Of a stretch of DNA of 49,997 nt, positions 1 through 11,906 are shown in pieces (the stretch's first letter is position 1; each line of letters begins with the position of its first letter). The DNA is from Alphaproteobacteria bacterium (GTDB lineage Bacteria > Pseudomonadota > Alphaproteobacteria > Micropepsales > Micropepsaceae). A program made the position numbers and the translations under genes. A model generated the notes under the pieces. The model saw only the letters and a list, made by a program, of their open reading frames with translations, was not told the origin of the DNA and did no database searches. The stretch is taken from NCBI GenBank assembly GCA_025924715.1, contig JAICHV010000028.1, positions 1-49,997 of the forward strand. Reading direction: 5' to 3'.

Positions 1-1084
1 CTTCGGCGCGGGCCGATTCCACCAGGCCGGCGATGCGCTGGCGCTGCACCGGGTCCACCAGCGCGCCGATGTCGACCGACTTGTCGAGCGGGGAACCGAG
101 CGTCAGCTTGTCCATGCGCGCGCGCAGCTTGGCCAGGAAACGCTGTTCGACCGATTCCTGCACCAGCAGGCGCGAACCGGCGCAGCAGACCTGGCCCTGG
201 TTGAACCAGATCGCATCGACCGCGCCTTCCACGGCGGCGTCCAGATCGGCATCCTCGAACACGATGAATGGCGATTTGCCGCCCAATTCCAAGGTCAGCT
301 TCTTGCCGGTGCCGGCGGTGGCGGCGCGAATGATGCGGCCCACTTCGGTCGAGCCGGTAAAGGCGATCTTATCGATGCCGGGATGTTCGACAATGGCGCG
401 GCCGGTTTCGCCGGCGCCGGTGACGATATTGACCACCCCCTTGGGCAGGCCGACCTCGTCGCAAATTTCGGCAAACAATAGCGCCGTCAGGCTGGTGTCT
501 TCCGCCGGCTTGAGCACCACGGTATTGCCGCAGGCCAACGCCGGGGCGATTTTCCAGGCCAGCATCAGCAGCGGAAAATTCCACGGGATGATCTGACCGA
601 CCACGCCCAGCGGCGCATATTCCGGCATCTCGCTGTCCAGCAACTGCGCCCAGCCGGCGTGATGATAGAAATGCCGCACCACCAGCGGCACATCGATGTC
701 GCGGGTTTCGCGGATCGGCTTGCCGTTGTCGAGCGTCTCCAGCACCGCGAAGAGGCGCGCATGTTTCTGTACCGCCCGCGCCAGGGCATAGAGATAACGT
801 GCCCGAAGATGGCCGGAGAGTTTCGACCAGGCGGGAAAAGCAGCGCGCGCCGCTTTGACCGCCGCATCGACATCTTCGGACGAAGCGTCGGCGATGCTGG
901 CGAGTTTCTTGCCCGTCGCCGGATTTTGGCTGTCGAACACCTTGCCCTTTTTCGGAGCCTTCCAGGCGCCGTTGATATAAAGGGCGAATTTGTTGCTGTG
1001 GCTTGCCAGCCATTCCAAGGCCGGCGCGGCGCTTTCCGGCGCCGGGCCATATTCCATGCTTTGCAAGACGCTGGCGACGCTCAT
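1..1084 (-). CDS. Aldehyde dehydrogenase family protein (C-terminus beyond the window)
   Basis: NAD(P)-dependent aldehyde dehydrogenase; about 361 residues are visible and the frame is still open at base 1. Seen: the Rossmann-type segment with IIPWNFPL near residues 165-172, AFTGSTEVG near 241-249, the general-base region LELGGKSP near 265-272 and the catalytic cysteine segment FNQGQVCCAGS near 294-304. The ATG at 1084 lies three bases after the deoC stop codon, so the two are almost certainly co-transcribed. DeoC releases acetaldehyde from deoxyribose-5-phosphate, so the context suggests this enzyme oxidises acetaldehyde to acetate. That substrate is inferred from position, not from residues I can see. 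Confidence 0.9.
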   Translation of the reverse strand, partial: MSVASVLQSMEYGPAPESAAPALEWLASHSNKFALYINGAWKAPKKGKVFDSQNPATGKKLASIADASSEDVDAAVKAARAAFPAWSKLSGHLRARYLYALARAVQKHARLFAVLETLDNGKPIRETRDIDVPLVVRHFYHHAGWAQLLDSEMPEYAPLGVVGQIIPWNFPLLMLAWKIAPALACGNTVVLKPAEDTSLTALLFAEICDEVGLPKGVVNIVTGAGETGRAIVEHPGIDKIAFTGSTEVGRIIRAATAGTGKKLTLELGGKSPFIVFEDADLDAAVEGAVDAIWFNQGQVCCAGSRLLVQESVEQRFLAKLRARMDKLTLGSPLDKSVDIGALVDPVQRQRIAGLVESARAE

Positions 1085-1087
1085 GGT

Positions 1088-2083
1088 CTAACCCATCGGA
1101 TGGCGGTGGGCGGCGGAATAATGGCCGCTGACGAAATGTTCGAGTTGCCGCTCGATATCGGTCAAAAGACTGGAGGCGCCCAAGCGGAACAGATCGGGCT
1201 GCAGCCAGGGCAAACCCAGCTCTTCCTTCATCACCACCTGATAGGCGGTGGCGTCCTTGGTGGTGGAGATGCCGCCGGCCGGCTTGAAGCCGATGCGGTG
1301 CCCCGTCATCTCCCAATATTCGCGGATCATGCGGCACATCACCAAAGCAAAAACCGGCGTGGCATTGACGCTTTCCTTGCCGGTCGAGGTCTTGATGAAA
1401 TCCGCCCCCGCCATCATGCAGGCCATGGAGGCGCGCGCGACATTGATGAGTGTGCCCAGATCGCCCGCGCCGATAATGGCTTTGACATGGGCATCGCCGC
1501 AGGCCTGGCGGAAGGCTTTCATCTCGTCATAAACGGCGCGGTGGTTTCCGGTCAGCACCAGCCCCCGATCGATCACGATATCGATCTCCCGCGCCCCCGC
1601 CGCCACGGAAGACTCGATTTCCTGGATGCGCAATTTGAGCGGCGACAGACCGGCAGGAAACCCGGTGGACACCGCCGCCACCGGAATGTCCGTGCCTTCC
1701 AAGGCGCGCACCGCGGTCTCGATCATGTTGTGATAGACGCAGACGGCGCCGGTGGTGATGGGCCCGACACCCATGGCATCCAGCAGATCCTGGCGCACCG
1801 GCTGGCGCGCTTTGGCGCAAAGGCGGCGGACGCGGCCCGGCGTATCGTCGCCCGCCAGAGTGGTGAGATCGATGCAGCTGACGGCCTTGAGCAGCCAGGC
1901 GGCTTGCCATTCTTTCTTGACGGTGCGGCGGCCCGGCAGGGCGGCGATGCGCCGTTCGGCGGCGCTGCGATTGACCCGGATGGAGTCGATCACATCGGCG
2001 TCAAAAGGGATGCCGGGTGTGCGCTGGGCCGGATGGGTCAGGCGGCGCCCGATTTCCGGTGTAAGTGGCTGAATCTGCGCCAT
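1088..2083 (-). CDS. deoC: Deoxyribose-phosphate aldolase
   Basis: Cleaves 2-deoxy-D-ribose-5-phosphate to acetaldehyde and glyceraldehyde-3-phosphate in deoxynucleoside catabolism. Reading from the ATG at 2083 gives 331 residues, the long DERA form rather than the roughly 250-residue E. coli form. The Schiff-base lysine is K231 in DFIKTSTGK, the second active-site lysine K267 in GFKPAGGIS, and an active-site aspartate lies in EIDIVID near 168. The frame is open upstream to 2152, but the extra N-terminal residues do not look like the family and the ATG at 2083 gives a normal start. A TATAAT ends only a base or two before this ATG, so a leaderless transcript or a slightly different start is possible. 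Operon with the downstream aldehyde dehydrogenase. Confidence 0.92.
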   Translation of the reverse strand: MAQIQPLTPEIGRRLTHPAQRTPGIPFDADVIDSIRVNRSAAERRIAALPGRRTVKKEWQAAWLLKAVSCIDLTTLAGDDTPGRVRRLCAKARQPVRQDLLDAMGVGPITTGAVCVYHNMIETAVRALEGTDIPVAAVSTGFPAGLSPLKLRIQEIESSVAAGAREIDIVIDRGLVLTGNHRAVYDEMKAFRQACGDAHVKAIIGAGDLGTLINVARASMACMMAGADFIKTSTGKESVNATPVFALVMCRMIREYWEMTGHRIGFKPAGGISTTKDATAYQVVMKEELGLPWLQPDLFRLGASSLLTDIERQLEHFVSGHYSAAHRHPMG

Positions 2084-2084
2084 T

Positions 2085-2112
2085 ATTATAATATCCGCAC
2101 GCGGAGCGTCAC
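2085..2112 (-). promoter_or_regulatory. Possible sigma-70-type promoter before deoC
   Basis: On the minus strand GTGACG (2112-2107) and a perfect TATAAT (2090-2085) are separated by 16 bases. The -10 box practically touches the deoC ATG at 2083, which would make the transcript leaderless or nearly so. Motif-level call only. Confidence 0.25.
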
Positions 2113-2183
2113 CCCCAAAACCGCAAGGTCGCCCCATGAGGGATTCATTCAATCACGAGCATGGGCACATTGGTAGGGCGGGC

Positions 2184-2813
2184 CTATTTGGTGCCGAACA
2201 TGCGGTCGCCCGCATCCCCCAAACCGGGCAGAATATAGCCGTGCTCGTTGAGCTTTTCATCGATGGCCGCGGTCCACACCGGTACATCGGGATGGGCTTT
2301 CTGAAATGTCTCGATCCCTTCGGGCGCCGCAAGCAGGCACATCAGGCGCAGTCTGGTGACACCGCGGGCTTTGAGCCTATCCACCGCCGCCACCGCCGAA
2401 TTGCCGGTCGCCAGCATCGGGTCCATCACGATCACCAACCGCTGCGCCACATCTTCCGGCGCTTTGAAGTAATATTCGACACTTTCCAGAGTTTTGGGAT
2501 CGCGATAAAGCCCGATATGGGCGACCCGGGCCGACGGCACCAGATTGAGCATGCCGTCCAGGAAAGCGGTTCCGGCCCGCAAAATCGGGGCGAAAACCAG
2601 CTTCTTGCCTTCGATCGCCGGCGCCATGGTCTTGGTCAGCGGAGTTTCGATTTCGATCTGGGTGATCGGCAGATCGCGGGTGATCTCGTAGCAGATCAGC
2701 ATGCCGATCTCGTTCAGCAGCTCGCGGAAATTCTTGGTGCTGCGGTGCTTGTCCCGCATCAAGGTCAGCTTGTGCTGGACCAGCGGGTGATCGACGACGG
2801 TAACGCCCTGCAT
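2184..2813 (-). CDS. upp: Uracil phosphoribosyltransferase
   Basis: Converts uracil and PRPP to UMP (pyrimidine salvage, cytosol). Translation from the ATG at 2813 is 209 residues, the normal family length. Seen: the PRPP-binding loop [14 protein letters not shown], the FAPILRAGT segment, and the diagnostic C-terminus [18 protein letters not shown]. An in-frame upstream extension to 2912 is not conserved-looking and is ignored. The gene lies upstream of deoC with a 100-base gap and diverges from the preT operon, so uracil salvage and uracil breakdown are transcribed from opposite sides of one 156-base intergenic region (2814-2969). Confidence 0.93.
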   Translation of the reverse strand: MQGVTVVDHPLVQHKLTLMRDKHRSTKNFRELLNEIGMLICYEITRDLPITQIEIETPLTKTMAPAIEGKKLVFAPILRAGTAFLDGMLNLVPSARVAHIGLYRDPKTLESVEYYFKAPEDVAQRLVIVMDPMLATGNSAVAAVDRLKARGVTRLRLMCLLAAPEGIETFQKAHPDVPVWTAAIDEKLNEHGYILPGLGDAGDRMFGTK

Positions 2814-2969
2814 GACTTCACCCCACGAACGGACTGGTGATCCTAGACGGCAGAGGCCGCCGGCCGAAAGTGCACGGGGGCTTGCCACCCCAAATTCCTG
2901 TTGGCGGGCCACCCCCCTTGGGCTTTACTGGCTTTTTAAGCGCCCTTCGCAGGGCAGAAAGTTGCGATC

Positions 2970-4298
2970 ATGGGGCTTCGCCCGCATCTTGCCGGCGGCG
3001 CCGGGTTGTCGCCGGGCCAGATCGAAGACAATTTCGCGGATCTGACGCCGCCGCTCACCGAGTTGCAGGCGGTGACCGAGGCGGCGCGCTGCCTGTATTG
3101 CTACGACGCGCCCTGCATCAAGGCCTGCCCGACATCCATCGATGTGCCGACTTTCATCCATCAGATTCGCACCGGCAATCTGAAAGGCTCGGCCCATACC
3201 ATCCTCGAGGCCAATATCATGGGCGGCACCTGCGGCCGCGCCTGCCCCACCGAAGTGTTGTGCGAACGGGCTTGCGTGATGAACGCCAAGGGCGACGAGC
3301 CCATCCATATCGGTGCGCTGCAACGCCATGCCGTGGAAGCGCGCATGGCGATGGGCGGCGATCATCCTTTCGTCCGCGCCGCGCCCTCGGGAAAGAAAGT
3401 CGCGGTGGTGGGGGCCGGCCCGGCGGGACTTTCCTTTGCCCATCGCGCCGCCATGCTGGGGCATGACGTGACGGTGTTCGAGGCCAAGCCCAAACCGGGC
3501 GGGCTGAATGAATATGGTTTGGCCGCCTATAAGATGGCCAATGACTTCGCCCAGGCCGAAATCGACTTCCTGCTGGGCATTGGCGGCATCACCATTCGCT
3601 ATGGCCAGGCGCTGGGGCGGGATGTGACGCTGGGCTCCCTGCGCCAGGATCACGCCGCCGTGTTCCTGGGCCTTGGCATCGGCGCGGTCAACGATCTGGC
3701 AGTTCCCGGCAATGACCTGAAAGGTGTGGAAGACGCTCTTGGCTTTATCGAACGCCTGCGTCAGGCCAAAAACAAAGCCGCGATCAAGGTGCCCAAAAAC
3801 GTGGTGGTGATCGGCGGCGGCAATACCGCCATCGACGCGGCGGTGCAATGCAAGCGGCTGGGGGCCCAGAACGTCACCCTGGTCTATCGCCGGGGCGAGG
3901 ACCAGATGAGCGCCACTGCCTGGGAACAGGACCTGGCCCGCACCAATAACGTGGTGCTGAAATTATGGTCCATGCCGGTTCGCTTCGAAGGCAATGGCAT
4001 GGTGAATGAGGCGGTTTTTGAGAAGACCGCCATCATCGACGGCAAATTCAGCGGCACCGGCGAAACCTATGCTGTGCCGGCCGATTTGGTGCTCAAAGCC
4101 ATCGGCCAGAAATTGGCGCCGCTGGAAGGGCTCAAACTGGATCGCGGCAAGATCTGGGTCGATGCCAATTTCCAGACTTCGCTGCCCGGCGTCTTTGCCG
4201 GCGGCGATTGCGTCGACACCGGCGAAGATTTGACGGTGCAATCGGTGGAGGATGGCAAACGCGCCGCCATCGCCGCCGATGCTTATCTGCGGAGCTGA
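2970..4298 (+). CDS. preT: Dihydropyrimidine dehydrogenase, FAD/NAD(P) subunit PreT
   Basis: Small subunit of the NAD(P)-dependent dihydropyrimidine dehydrogenase that reduces uracil and thymine. 442 residues. The N-terminal domain carries two cysteine clusters typical of Fe-S binding in GltD/PreT proteins: CLYCYDAPCIKACP and CGRACPTEVLCERAC. These are followed by the FAD motif VVGAGPAGLS, the NAD(P) motif VVIGGGNTAID and the C-terminal FAD segment GVFAGGDCV. The ATG at 2970 has a weak ribosome site; a small hairpin (GCCCT/AGGGC) lies just upstream near 2943-2956. First gene of the pyrimidine-degradation operon; preA begins two bases after its stop. Confidence 0.93.
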   Translation: MGLRPHLAGGAGLSPGQIEDNFADLTPPLTELQAVTEAARCLYCYDAPCIKACPTSIDVPTFIHQIRTGNLKGSAHTILEANIMGGTCGRACPTEVLCERACVMNAKGDEPIHIGALQRHAVEARMAMGGDHPFVRAAPSGKKVAVVGAGPAGLSFAHRAAMLGHDVTVFEAKPKPGGLNEYGLAAYKMANDFAQAEIDFLLGIGGITIRYGQALGRDVTLGSLRQDHAAVFLGLGIGAVNDLAVPGNDLKGVEDALGFIERLRQAKNKAAIKVPKNVVVIGGGNTAIDAAVQCKRLGAQNVTLVYRRGEDQMSATAWEQDLARTNNVVLKLWSMPVRFEGNGMVNEAVFEKTAIIDGKFSGTGETYAVPADLVLKAIGQKLAPLEGLKLDRGKIWVDANFQTSLPGVFAGGDCVDTGEDLTVQSVEDGKRAAIAADAYLRS

Positions 4299-4300
4299 GC

Positions 4301-5578
4301 ATGGCCGATCTTCATTGCAGCATCGGCGGGGTGGAAAGTCCCAATCCCTTCTGGCTGGCTTCGGCCCCACCCACCGATAAATATATCAATGTCAAACGCG
4401 CCTTCGACGCCGGCTGGGGCGGCGCGGTGTGGAAAACCTTGGGAATCGATCCGCCGGTGGTCAATGCCACCAGCCGCTATGGCGTGCACCGGGACATGGC
4501 GCGGGGCATTGTCGGGATCAACAATATCGAACTGATTTCCGACCGCCCGCTGGAGCAGAACCTGCGCGAAATCGAAAAGCTGCGCAAAGAATATCCGGGT
4601 CGCGTGATCATCGGCTCGCTGATGGCGCCCATCGATGAGCGCGCCTGGAAGGAATTGGCGGCGAAAATCCTGAACGCCGGCGTGCAGGGGCTGGAACTTA
4701 ATCATGGCTGCCCGCACGGGATGTGTGAGCGCGGCATGGGCAGCGCGGTCGGCCAGGTGCCCGAAATGGTGGAACAGACCGTGCGTTGGGTGAAAGAGGT
4801 GGCCGGCAAGATTCCCGTCTTCGCCAAGCTCACCCCCAACATCACCGATATCGTGGTCCCGGCGGAAGCGGCGTTGAAGGGCGGCGCCGATGGCGTGGCC
4901 TTGATCAACACCGTCAATTCCATTGTCTCGGTCAATCTGGAGGCGATGTCGCCGACGCCCATGGTGGACGGCAAGGGCACCCATGGCGGCTATTGCGGCA
5001 CGGCGGTCAAACCCATCGCCCTGAACATGGTCTCGGCCATTGCCCGCGATCCGGAAACCTCCGCCCTGGCGATTTCGGCCATCGGCGGCATCACCACCTG
5101 GCGCGACGCCGCCGAGTTCATCGCCCTGGGCGCGCAAGGGGTGCAGGTCTGCACCGCCGCCATGCTGTATGGCTTTCGCATCGTGGATGACATGATCGAT
5201 GGACTGAGCCGTTTCATGGAAGAACATCAATACCGCCATATCGGGGATTTCCGTGGCAAGGCGCTGCGCAATACGGTGGATTGGAACGCGCTCAATCTCA
5301 ATTTCGACTTGAAAGCCCATATCCACCAGGACAAATGCATCGAATGCGGCCGCTGCCACATCGCCTGCGAGGACGCGGCGCATCAGGCCATCCGCGTTGG
5401 TGCGGGGGCGAATGGCCACCGCACATTCACGGTCATCAATGATGAATGCGTCGGCTGCAATCTATGCCTGCATGTCTGTCCGGTGGAAAACTGCATCGAG
5501 ATGAAAGCGGTGCCGAACGGCTTGCCGCCGCTGACCTGGCCGGACCATCCGCTCAACCCCCTGCGCAAGGCAGGCTGA
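4301..5578 (+). CDS. preA: Dihydropyrimidine dehydrogenase, catalytic FMN/Fe-S subunit PreA
   Basis: Large subunit that reduces uracil to dihydrouracil (and thymine likewise), pairing with PreT. 425 residues: a dihydroorotate-dehydrogenase-like FMN barrel (residues about 1-330, with NHGCPHGMCERGMG holding the active-site cysteine and AISAIGGITTW the FMN phosphate loop), then a C-terminal ferredoxin domain with two 4Fe-4S motifs, CIECGRCHIAC and CVGCNLCLHVCPVENC. The start is set by the ATG two bases after preT; the open frame continues upstream to 4208 inside preT, but that part is out-of-frame preT sequence. Same architecture as E. coli PreA. Confidence 0.94.
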   Translation: MADLHCSIGGVESPNPFWLASAPPTDKYINVKRAFDAGWGGAVWKTLGIDPPVVNATSRYGVHRDMARGIVGINNIELISDRPLEQNLREIEKLRKEYPGRVIIGSLMAPIDERAWKELAAKILNAGVQGLELNHGCPHGMCERGMGSAVGQVPEMVEQTVRWVKEVAGKIPVFAKLTPNITDIVVPAEAALKGGADGVALINTVNSIVSVNLEAMSPTPMVDGKGTHGGYCGTAVKPIALNMVSAIARDPETSALAISAIGGITTWRDAAEFIALGAQGVQVCTAAMLYGFRIVDDMIDGLSRFMEEHQYRHIGDFRGKALRNTVDWNALNLNFDLKAHIHQDKCIECGRCHIACEDAAHQAIRVGAGANGHRTFTVINDECVGCNLCLHVCPVENCIEMKAVPNGLPPLTWPDHPLNPLRKAG

Positions 5579-5581
5579 GTC

Positions 5582-6904
5582 ATGGACGCAAAATCCCCCA
5601 AGAATAGCCTCGACGCCTATTGGATGCCCTTCACCGCCAACCGGCAATTCAAGGCCAACCCCCGCCTCTTCGTCGGCGCCCAAGGCATGTTCTACAAGAC
5701 CGCCGATGGCCGCGATGTGCTGGACGGGATTGCCGGTCTGTGGTGCTGCAATGCCGGACATGGCCGGCCGAAGATCGTGGACGCCATCGCCCGGCAGGCG
5801 GCCGAGATGGACTATTCGCCCGCCTTCCAGATGGGCCATCCCAAGGCGTTCGAACTGGCCTCGCGCCTGGCCGACATGATCCCCGGCGATCTGAACCATG
5901 TCTTCTTCACCAATTCGGGTTCGGAATCGGTGGAGACCGCGCTGAAGATCGCGCTGGCCTATCATCGCATCCGGGGCGAAGGCCAGCGCGTAAGGTTGAT
6001 CGGGCGCGAAAAGGGCTATCACGGCGTCAATTTCGGCGGCATGAGCGTGGGCGGCATCGTCGCCAATCGCAAGATGTTCGGGGCCTTGGTTACCGGCGTC
6101 GACCATATGCGCCACACCCATGGCGACAAGCGCAACCTGTTCAGCCGCGGCGAGCCGCAGTTCGGCGCCGAGCTGGCCGATGATCTGGAGCGGCTGTGTC
6201 AATTGCACGATCCCTCCACCATCGCGGCCTGCATCGTCGAGCCGGTGCAATGTTCGGGCGGTGTGATCATTCCGCCCAAGGGGTATCTCAAGCGCCTGCG
6301 TGAAATTTGCGACCGCCACGGCATCCTGCTGATCTTCGACGAAGTGATCACCGCTTTTGGCCGGCTGGGAACGCCCTTCGCGGTGGATTATTTCGGCGTC
6401 CAGCCGGACATGGTCACCGCGGCCAAGGGGCTCACTTCGGGCGTCATTCCCATGGGGGCGGTGTTCGCGCGCAGCAAGATTCACGACGCTTTCATGCAAG
6501 GCCCACCCAACGCCATCGAGCTTTTCCATGGCTATACCTATTCCGCCAATCCGATGGCCTGTGCCACCGCTTTGGCGGTGCTGGACGTCTATCAGGAGGA
6601 AGGCCTGCTGACGCGGGGCGCATCGCTGGCGGGTATGTGGGCCGATGCGGTGCATTCCCTGAAGGGCCTGCCGCATGTGATCGATATCCGCAATATCGGG
6701 CTGGTCGCCGCGATCGAGTTGGAGCCGATTGCCGACAAACCCACGGCGCGGGCCTTTGAGGTTTTCCTCAAATGCTATGAGGCCGGCCTCCTGGTGCGGA
6801 CCACCGGTGACACCATCGCCCTGTCGCCGCCGCTGATCCTCGAGCAAAAACATATCGACCAGATTTTCGACATTTTGCGGCGCGTTCTCAGCGCTCTCGC
6901 TTAA
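5582..6904 (+). CDS. Class III aminotransferase, probably beta-alanine/omega-amino acid:pyruvate aminotransferase
   Basis: PLP enzyme of 440 residues. Seen: NSGSESVETALK (phosphate-binding region near 111), IFDEVITAFGR with the PLP aspartate near 253, and the Schiff-base lysine near 282 in TAAKGLTSG. The opening YWMPFT(A)NRQFK and the GHPKAFELA segment are typical of omega-amino acid-pyruvate aminotransferases. Set three bases after preA and followed by beta-ureidopropionase, it most likely removes beta-alanine (or 3-aminoisobutyrate), the end product of the reductive pyrimidine pathway, giving malonate semialdehyde. The family is certain, the substrate inferred from the operon. Confidence 0.9.
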   Translation: MDAKSPKNSLDAYWMPFTANRQFKANPRLFVGAQGMFYKTADGRDVLDGIAGLWCCNAGHGRPKIVDAIARQAAEMDYSPAFQMGHPKAFELASRLADMIPGDLNHVFFTNSGSESVETALKIALAYHRIRGEGQRVRLIGREKGYHGVNFGGMSVGGIVANRKMFGALVTGVDHMRHTHGDKRNLFSRGEPQFGAELADDLERLCQLHDPSTIAACIVEPVQCSGGVIIPPKGYLKRLREICDRHGILLIFDEVITAFGRLGTPFAVDYFGVQPDMVTAAKGLTSGVIPMGAVFARSKIHDAFMQGPPNAIELFHGYTYSANPMACATALAVLDVYQEEGLLTRGASLAGMWADAVHSLKGLPHVIDIRNIGLVAAIELEPIADKPTARAFEVFLKCYEAGLLVRTTGDTIALSPPLILEQKHIDQIFDILRRVLSALA

Positions 6905-6916
6905 GGGGTAACACCG

Positions 6917-7786
6917 ATGACCATGCTACGCGGCGGCCTGATTCAGATGGCGCTCAAAGGCGACACTGCCAAGGACCCCGCCTCCATTACCAAAGCGATG
7001 CTGGACGCGCATCTGCCGTTGATCGAGGAAGCCGGCAAACAGGGCGTGCAGGTGCTATCTTTCCAGGAAGTCTTCACCCAACCCTATTTTTGTCCCAGCC
7101 AGGACAGCAAATGGTATGACGCGGCGGAAGCCATTCCGGATGGCCCCACCACCAAGCTGATGTGCGAACTGGCCGCCAAGCATAAAATGGTGATCGTGGT
7201 GCCGATCTATGAGGCCACCAATGTCTCGGGCGTCTATTACAACACCGCCGCCGTGATCGATGCCGACGGCACTTATCTGGGCAAATATCGCAAGACCCAT
7301 ATTCCGCAAGTGGCCGGCTTCTGGGAGAAATTCTTCTTCAAGCCCGGCGCCTCGAACTGGCCGGTGTTCAAGACCAAATATGTCAAGCTGGGCGTCTATA
7401 TCTGTTACGACCGCCATTTCCCCGAAGGCTGGCGCTGCCTGGCGCTGAACGGCGCGGAATATATCGTCAACCCCTCCGCCACCGTGGCGGGCCTGTCGGA
7501 ATATCTGTGGAAGCTGGAACAGCCGGCCAGCGCCGCCGCCAATGGCTGCTGGATCGGGGCGATCAACCGCGTCGGCACGGAGGCGCCGTGGAATATCGGC
7601 GAATTCTATGGCCAGAGCTATTTCGTCAATCCGCGGGGCCAGATCGAAAAAATCGCCAGCCGCGATAAGGACGAGTTGATCGTGCACGACATGGATATGG
7701 GCATGGTCAAGGAAATCCGCGACAAATGGCAATTCTTCCGCGACCGCAGGCCGGAGACCTATGGCCCGCTGGTGGGCAGCGACTAA
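6917..7786 (+). CDS. Beta-ureidopropionase (N-carbamoyl-beta-alanine amidohydrolase), nitrilase superfamily
   Basis: Hydrolyses N-carbamoyl-beta-alanine to beta-alanine, CO2 and ammonia, the third step of reductive pyrimidine breakdown. 289 residues. The nitrilase triad is visible: E51 in SFQEVFTQPYF, K126 in LGKYRKTHIPQ and C163 in GVYICYDRHFPEGWR. The sequence around the cysteine (CYDRHFPE) matches the beta-ureidopropionase/N-carbamoyl amidase branch. A purine-rich AAGGGG lies about 10 bases before the ATG. The stop is followed 29 bases later by the NCS1 transporter gene. Confidence 0.92.
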   Translation: MTMLRGGLIQMALKGDTAKDPASITKAMLDAHLPLIEEAGKQGVQVLSFQEVFTQPYFCPSQDSKWYDAAEAIPDGPTTKLMCELAAKHKMVIVVPIYEATNVSGVYYNTAAVIDADGTYLGKYRKTHIPQVAGFWEKFFFKPGASNWPVFKTKYVKLGVYICYDRHFPEGWRCLALNGAEYIVNPSATVAGLSEYLWKLEQPASAAANGCWIGAINRVGTEAPWNIGEFYGQSYFVNPRGQIEKIASRDKDELIVHDMDMGMVKEIRDKWQFFRDRRPETYGPLVGSD

Positions 7787-7815
7787 GCGGCGATCAAATA
7801 ACGGGGTGGGGGCCT

Positions 7816-10655
<2,840 letters not shown>

Positions 10656-10794
10656 GGAACCGGCGCGGTATGGCGGCTAACCGCCTGTAAAACCGGGGAC
10701 GTTAACTTACGCCGTCAAACCGCGAGCGGCTTTTCGGACGAGCCAAATCGGCCTAATATCTGGGCCTGGCGATTTCCTTTGGCGGAGGACCGGC

Positions 10795-11370
10795 ATGAAG
10801 ACCAAGGCGTTTCTGATTTTCCTTGTTGCGGGATGCGCATTCGCCGCGTCCCAGTCCGCCAATGCCTGGGTGGAAAGCGTGGGCAAAGGCAAGGCCCGCG
10901 ACTGTTTCCTGGCGGCCTTCACCCATGCGCCGCCCCAGATGGGCATCGCGATTTGCGACAAGGCCTTGGCCGAAGAGACTTTGGACAACTGGGATCGTGC
11001 CAGCACGCTGGTCAATCGCGGCGCTTTGAAATTCGCCGGCGGACAGAACACCGAAGCGATGGCGGATTTCGACGCGGCGGTCAAAATCGCGCCGGATCAC
11101 GGCGACGCCTATGTCAATCGCGGCGTTTTGCTGCTGGCGCTCAATCGCTATGACGAGGCGCTGGCGGAAATCAACAAAGGCATGGGCATGACTCTCAGCC
11201 ACCCCGATCTGGGCTTTTATGACCGGGCGCTGGCGGAGGACCTGATGGGACGGTATCAAGAAGCCTATAACGATTATAAGCACGCCCTGGAGCTGGAGCC
11301 GGATCTGACAAAGGCCAGCGAGCGGCTGAAGCAGTTCATCGTGACGACAACCCCTGGATCGCCGACCTGA
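10795..11370 (+). CDS. Exported tetratricopeptide-repeat protein
   Basis: 191 residues. A signal peptide is clear (residues about 1-24, ending SQSANAW). Two to three TPR motifs follow: ASTLVNRGALKFAGGQNTEAMADFDAAVKIAPDH, AYVNRGVLLLALNRYDEALAEINKGM and FYDRALAEDLMGRYQEAYNDYKHALELEPD, all with the small-residue 8/20/27 pattern, quoted here in separate halves of the repeat. Probably a periplasmic protein-protein interaction module; no specific partner can be named. Preceded by GGCGGAGG six bases before the ATG. Separate from the pyrimidine operon by a 139-base gap. Confidence 0.82.
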   Translation: MKTKAFLIFLVAGCAFAASQSANAWVESVGKGKARDCFLAAFTHAPPQMGIAICDKALAEETLDNWDRASTLVNRGALKFAGGQNTEAMADFDAAVKIAPDHGDAYVNRGVLLLALNRYDEALAEINKGMGMTLSHPDLGFYDRALAEDLMGRYQEAYNDYKHALELEPDLTKASERLKQFIVTTTPGSPT

Positions 11371-11377
11371 CAGGCGA

Positions 11378-11405
11378 GCGCGAGCGCTGCTGACAGCGCT
11401 CGCGC
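11378..11405. terminator. Bidirectional stem-loop between convergent genes
   Basis: An 11-bp perfect inverted repeat (GCGCGAGCGCT / AGCGCTCGCGC) with a 6-base loop sits between the stop codons of the convergent TPR gene and the 25-residue peptide gene. No T-tract follows, so termination is inferred from position and stem strength. Confidence 0.45.
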
Positions 11406-11415
11406 GCGAGGGCCT

Positions 11416-11493
11416 TCAGAAATAGCGCCGGCCCCAATAGCCGCCGCCGCCCAAAAGCAAGACCAGAAGGACAACGATCAAGACTGTGCTCAT
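11416..11493 (-). CDS. Very small membrane peptide (25 aa, DUF3309-like)
   Basis: Encodes 25 residues: MSTVLIVVLLVLLLGG, a glycine run, then YWGRRYF. One hydrophobic helix followed by an aromatic-basic end, resembling the N-terminal part of DUF3309 small membrane proteins. A strong ribosome site AAGGAG lies eight bases before the ATG, which is the main reason to accept so short a gene. Function unknown. The frame is open further upstream to 11664, but that extension lacks coding character. Confidence 0.5.
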   Translation of the reverse strand: MSTVLIVVLLVLLLGGGGYWGRRYF

Positions 11494-11906
11494 AGCGAGC
11501 TCCTTGGCTGAGTGTCGGTTCTGAGATTGAGAACGTGCCGCCACGGGGCGGCGTTCCGGATAGTTCCCGGATGCAACAGCGCCGGCGCCCACAGCCCTAT
11601 GAGAATGTCTGCTTTGCGCCAATAGCGGGCCGTAGTTAGATCGCCGCCTTTGGATAATAGACAAATGGCTTACCCCGAGAGGCAGGGTCCCATCCTGCGC
11701 TTATGGCCTGAAGGATCGAAGCTTCGACCATGCCTTGCGCGGCGAGCTTCAATATTGTGACTATCCGCATATTGACCTCGCAACAGGTAATACGGTGACA
11801 GGAGCACTATTCCCCGGAATGGATGGGGACAGATGCTCCTGTCACCGTATTTGTCCGTATTTGTATTTGTGTGTATTTCGGTGTGGTAAATACGGACGGC
11901 GTGCCG
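11494..11906. other. Gene-free stretch containing a strong inverted repeat
   Basis: No convincing gene on either strand. It holds the 18-bp inverted repeat at 11789-11851 and, to its right, repeated TCCGTATTTG/AAATACGGA words up to about 11895, just beyond the stop of the RHS-linked membrane gene. The base composition drops toward the right end. Confidence 0.5.
11789..11851. repeat. 18-bp perfect inverted repeat, REP-like hairpin
   Basis: AATACGGTGACAGGAGCA at 11789-11806 is the exact reverse complement of 11834-11851, with a 27-base loop that itself contains ATTCCCCGGAAT. The GGTGACAGGAGC...GGGGACAG wording resembles REP elements found next to REP-associated transposases. None is present here. 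It could also serve as the terminator of cassette 1. Confidence 0.55.

Noticed and set aside
659..2176. 505-residue open frame on the plus strand
   Set aside because: Antisense to both the aldehyde dehydrogenase and deoC genes, which carry full catalytic motifs.
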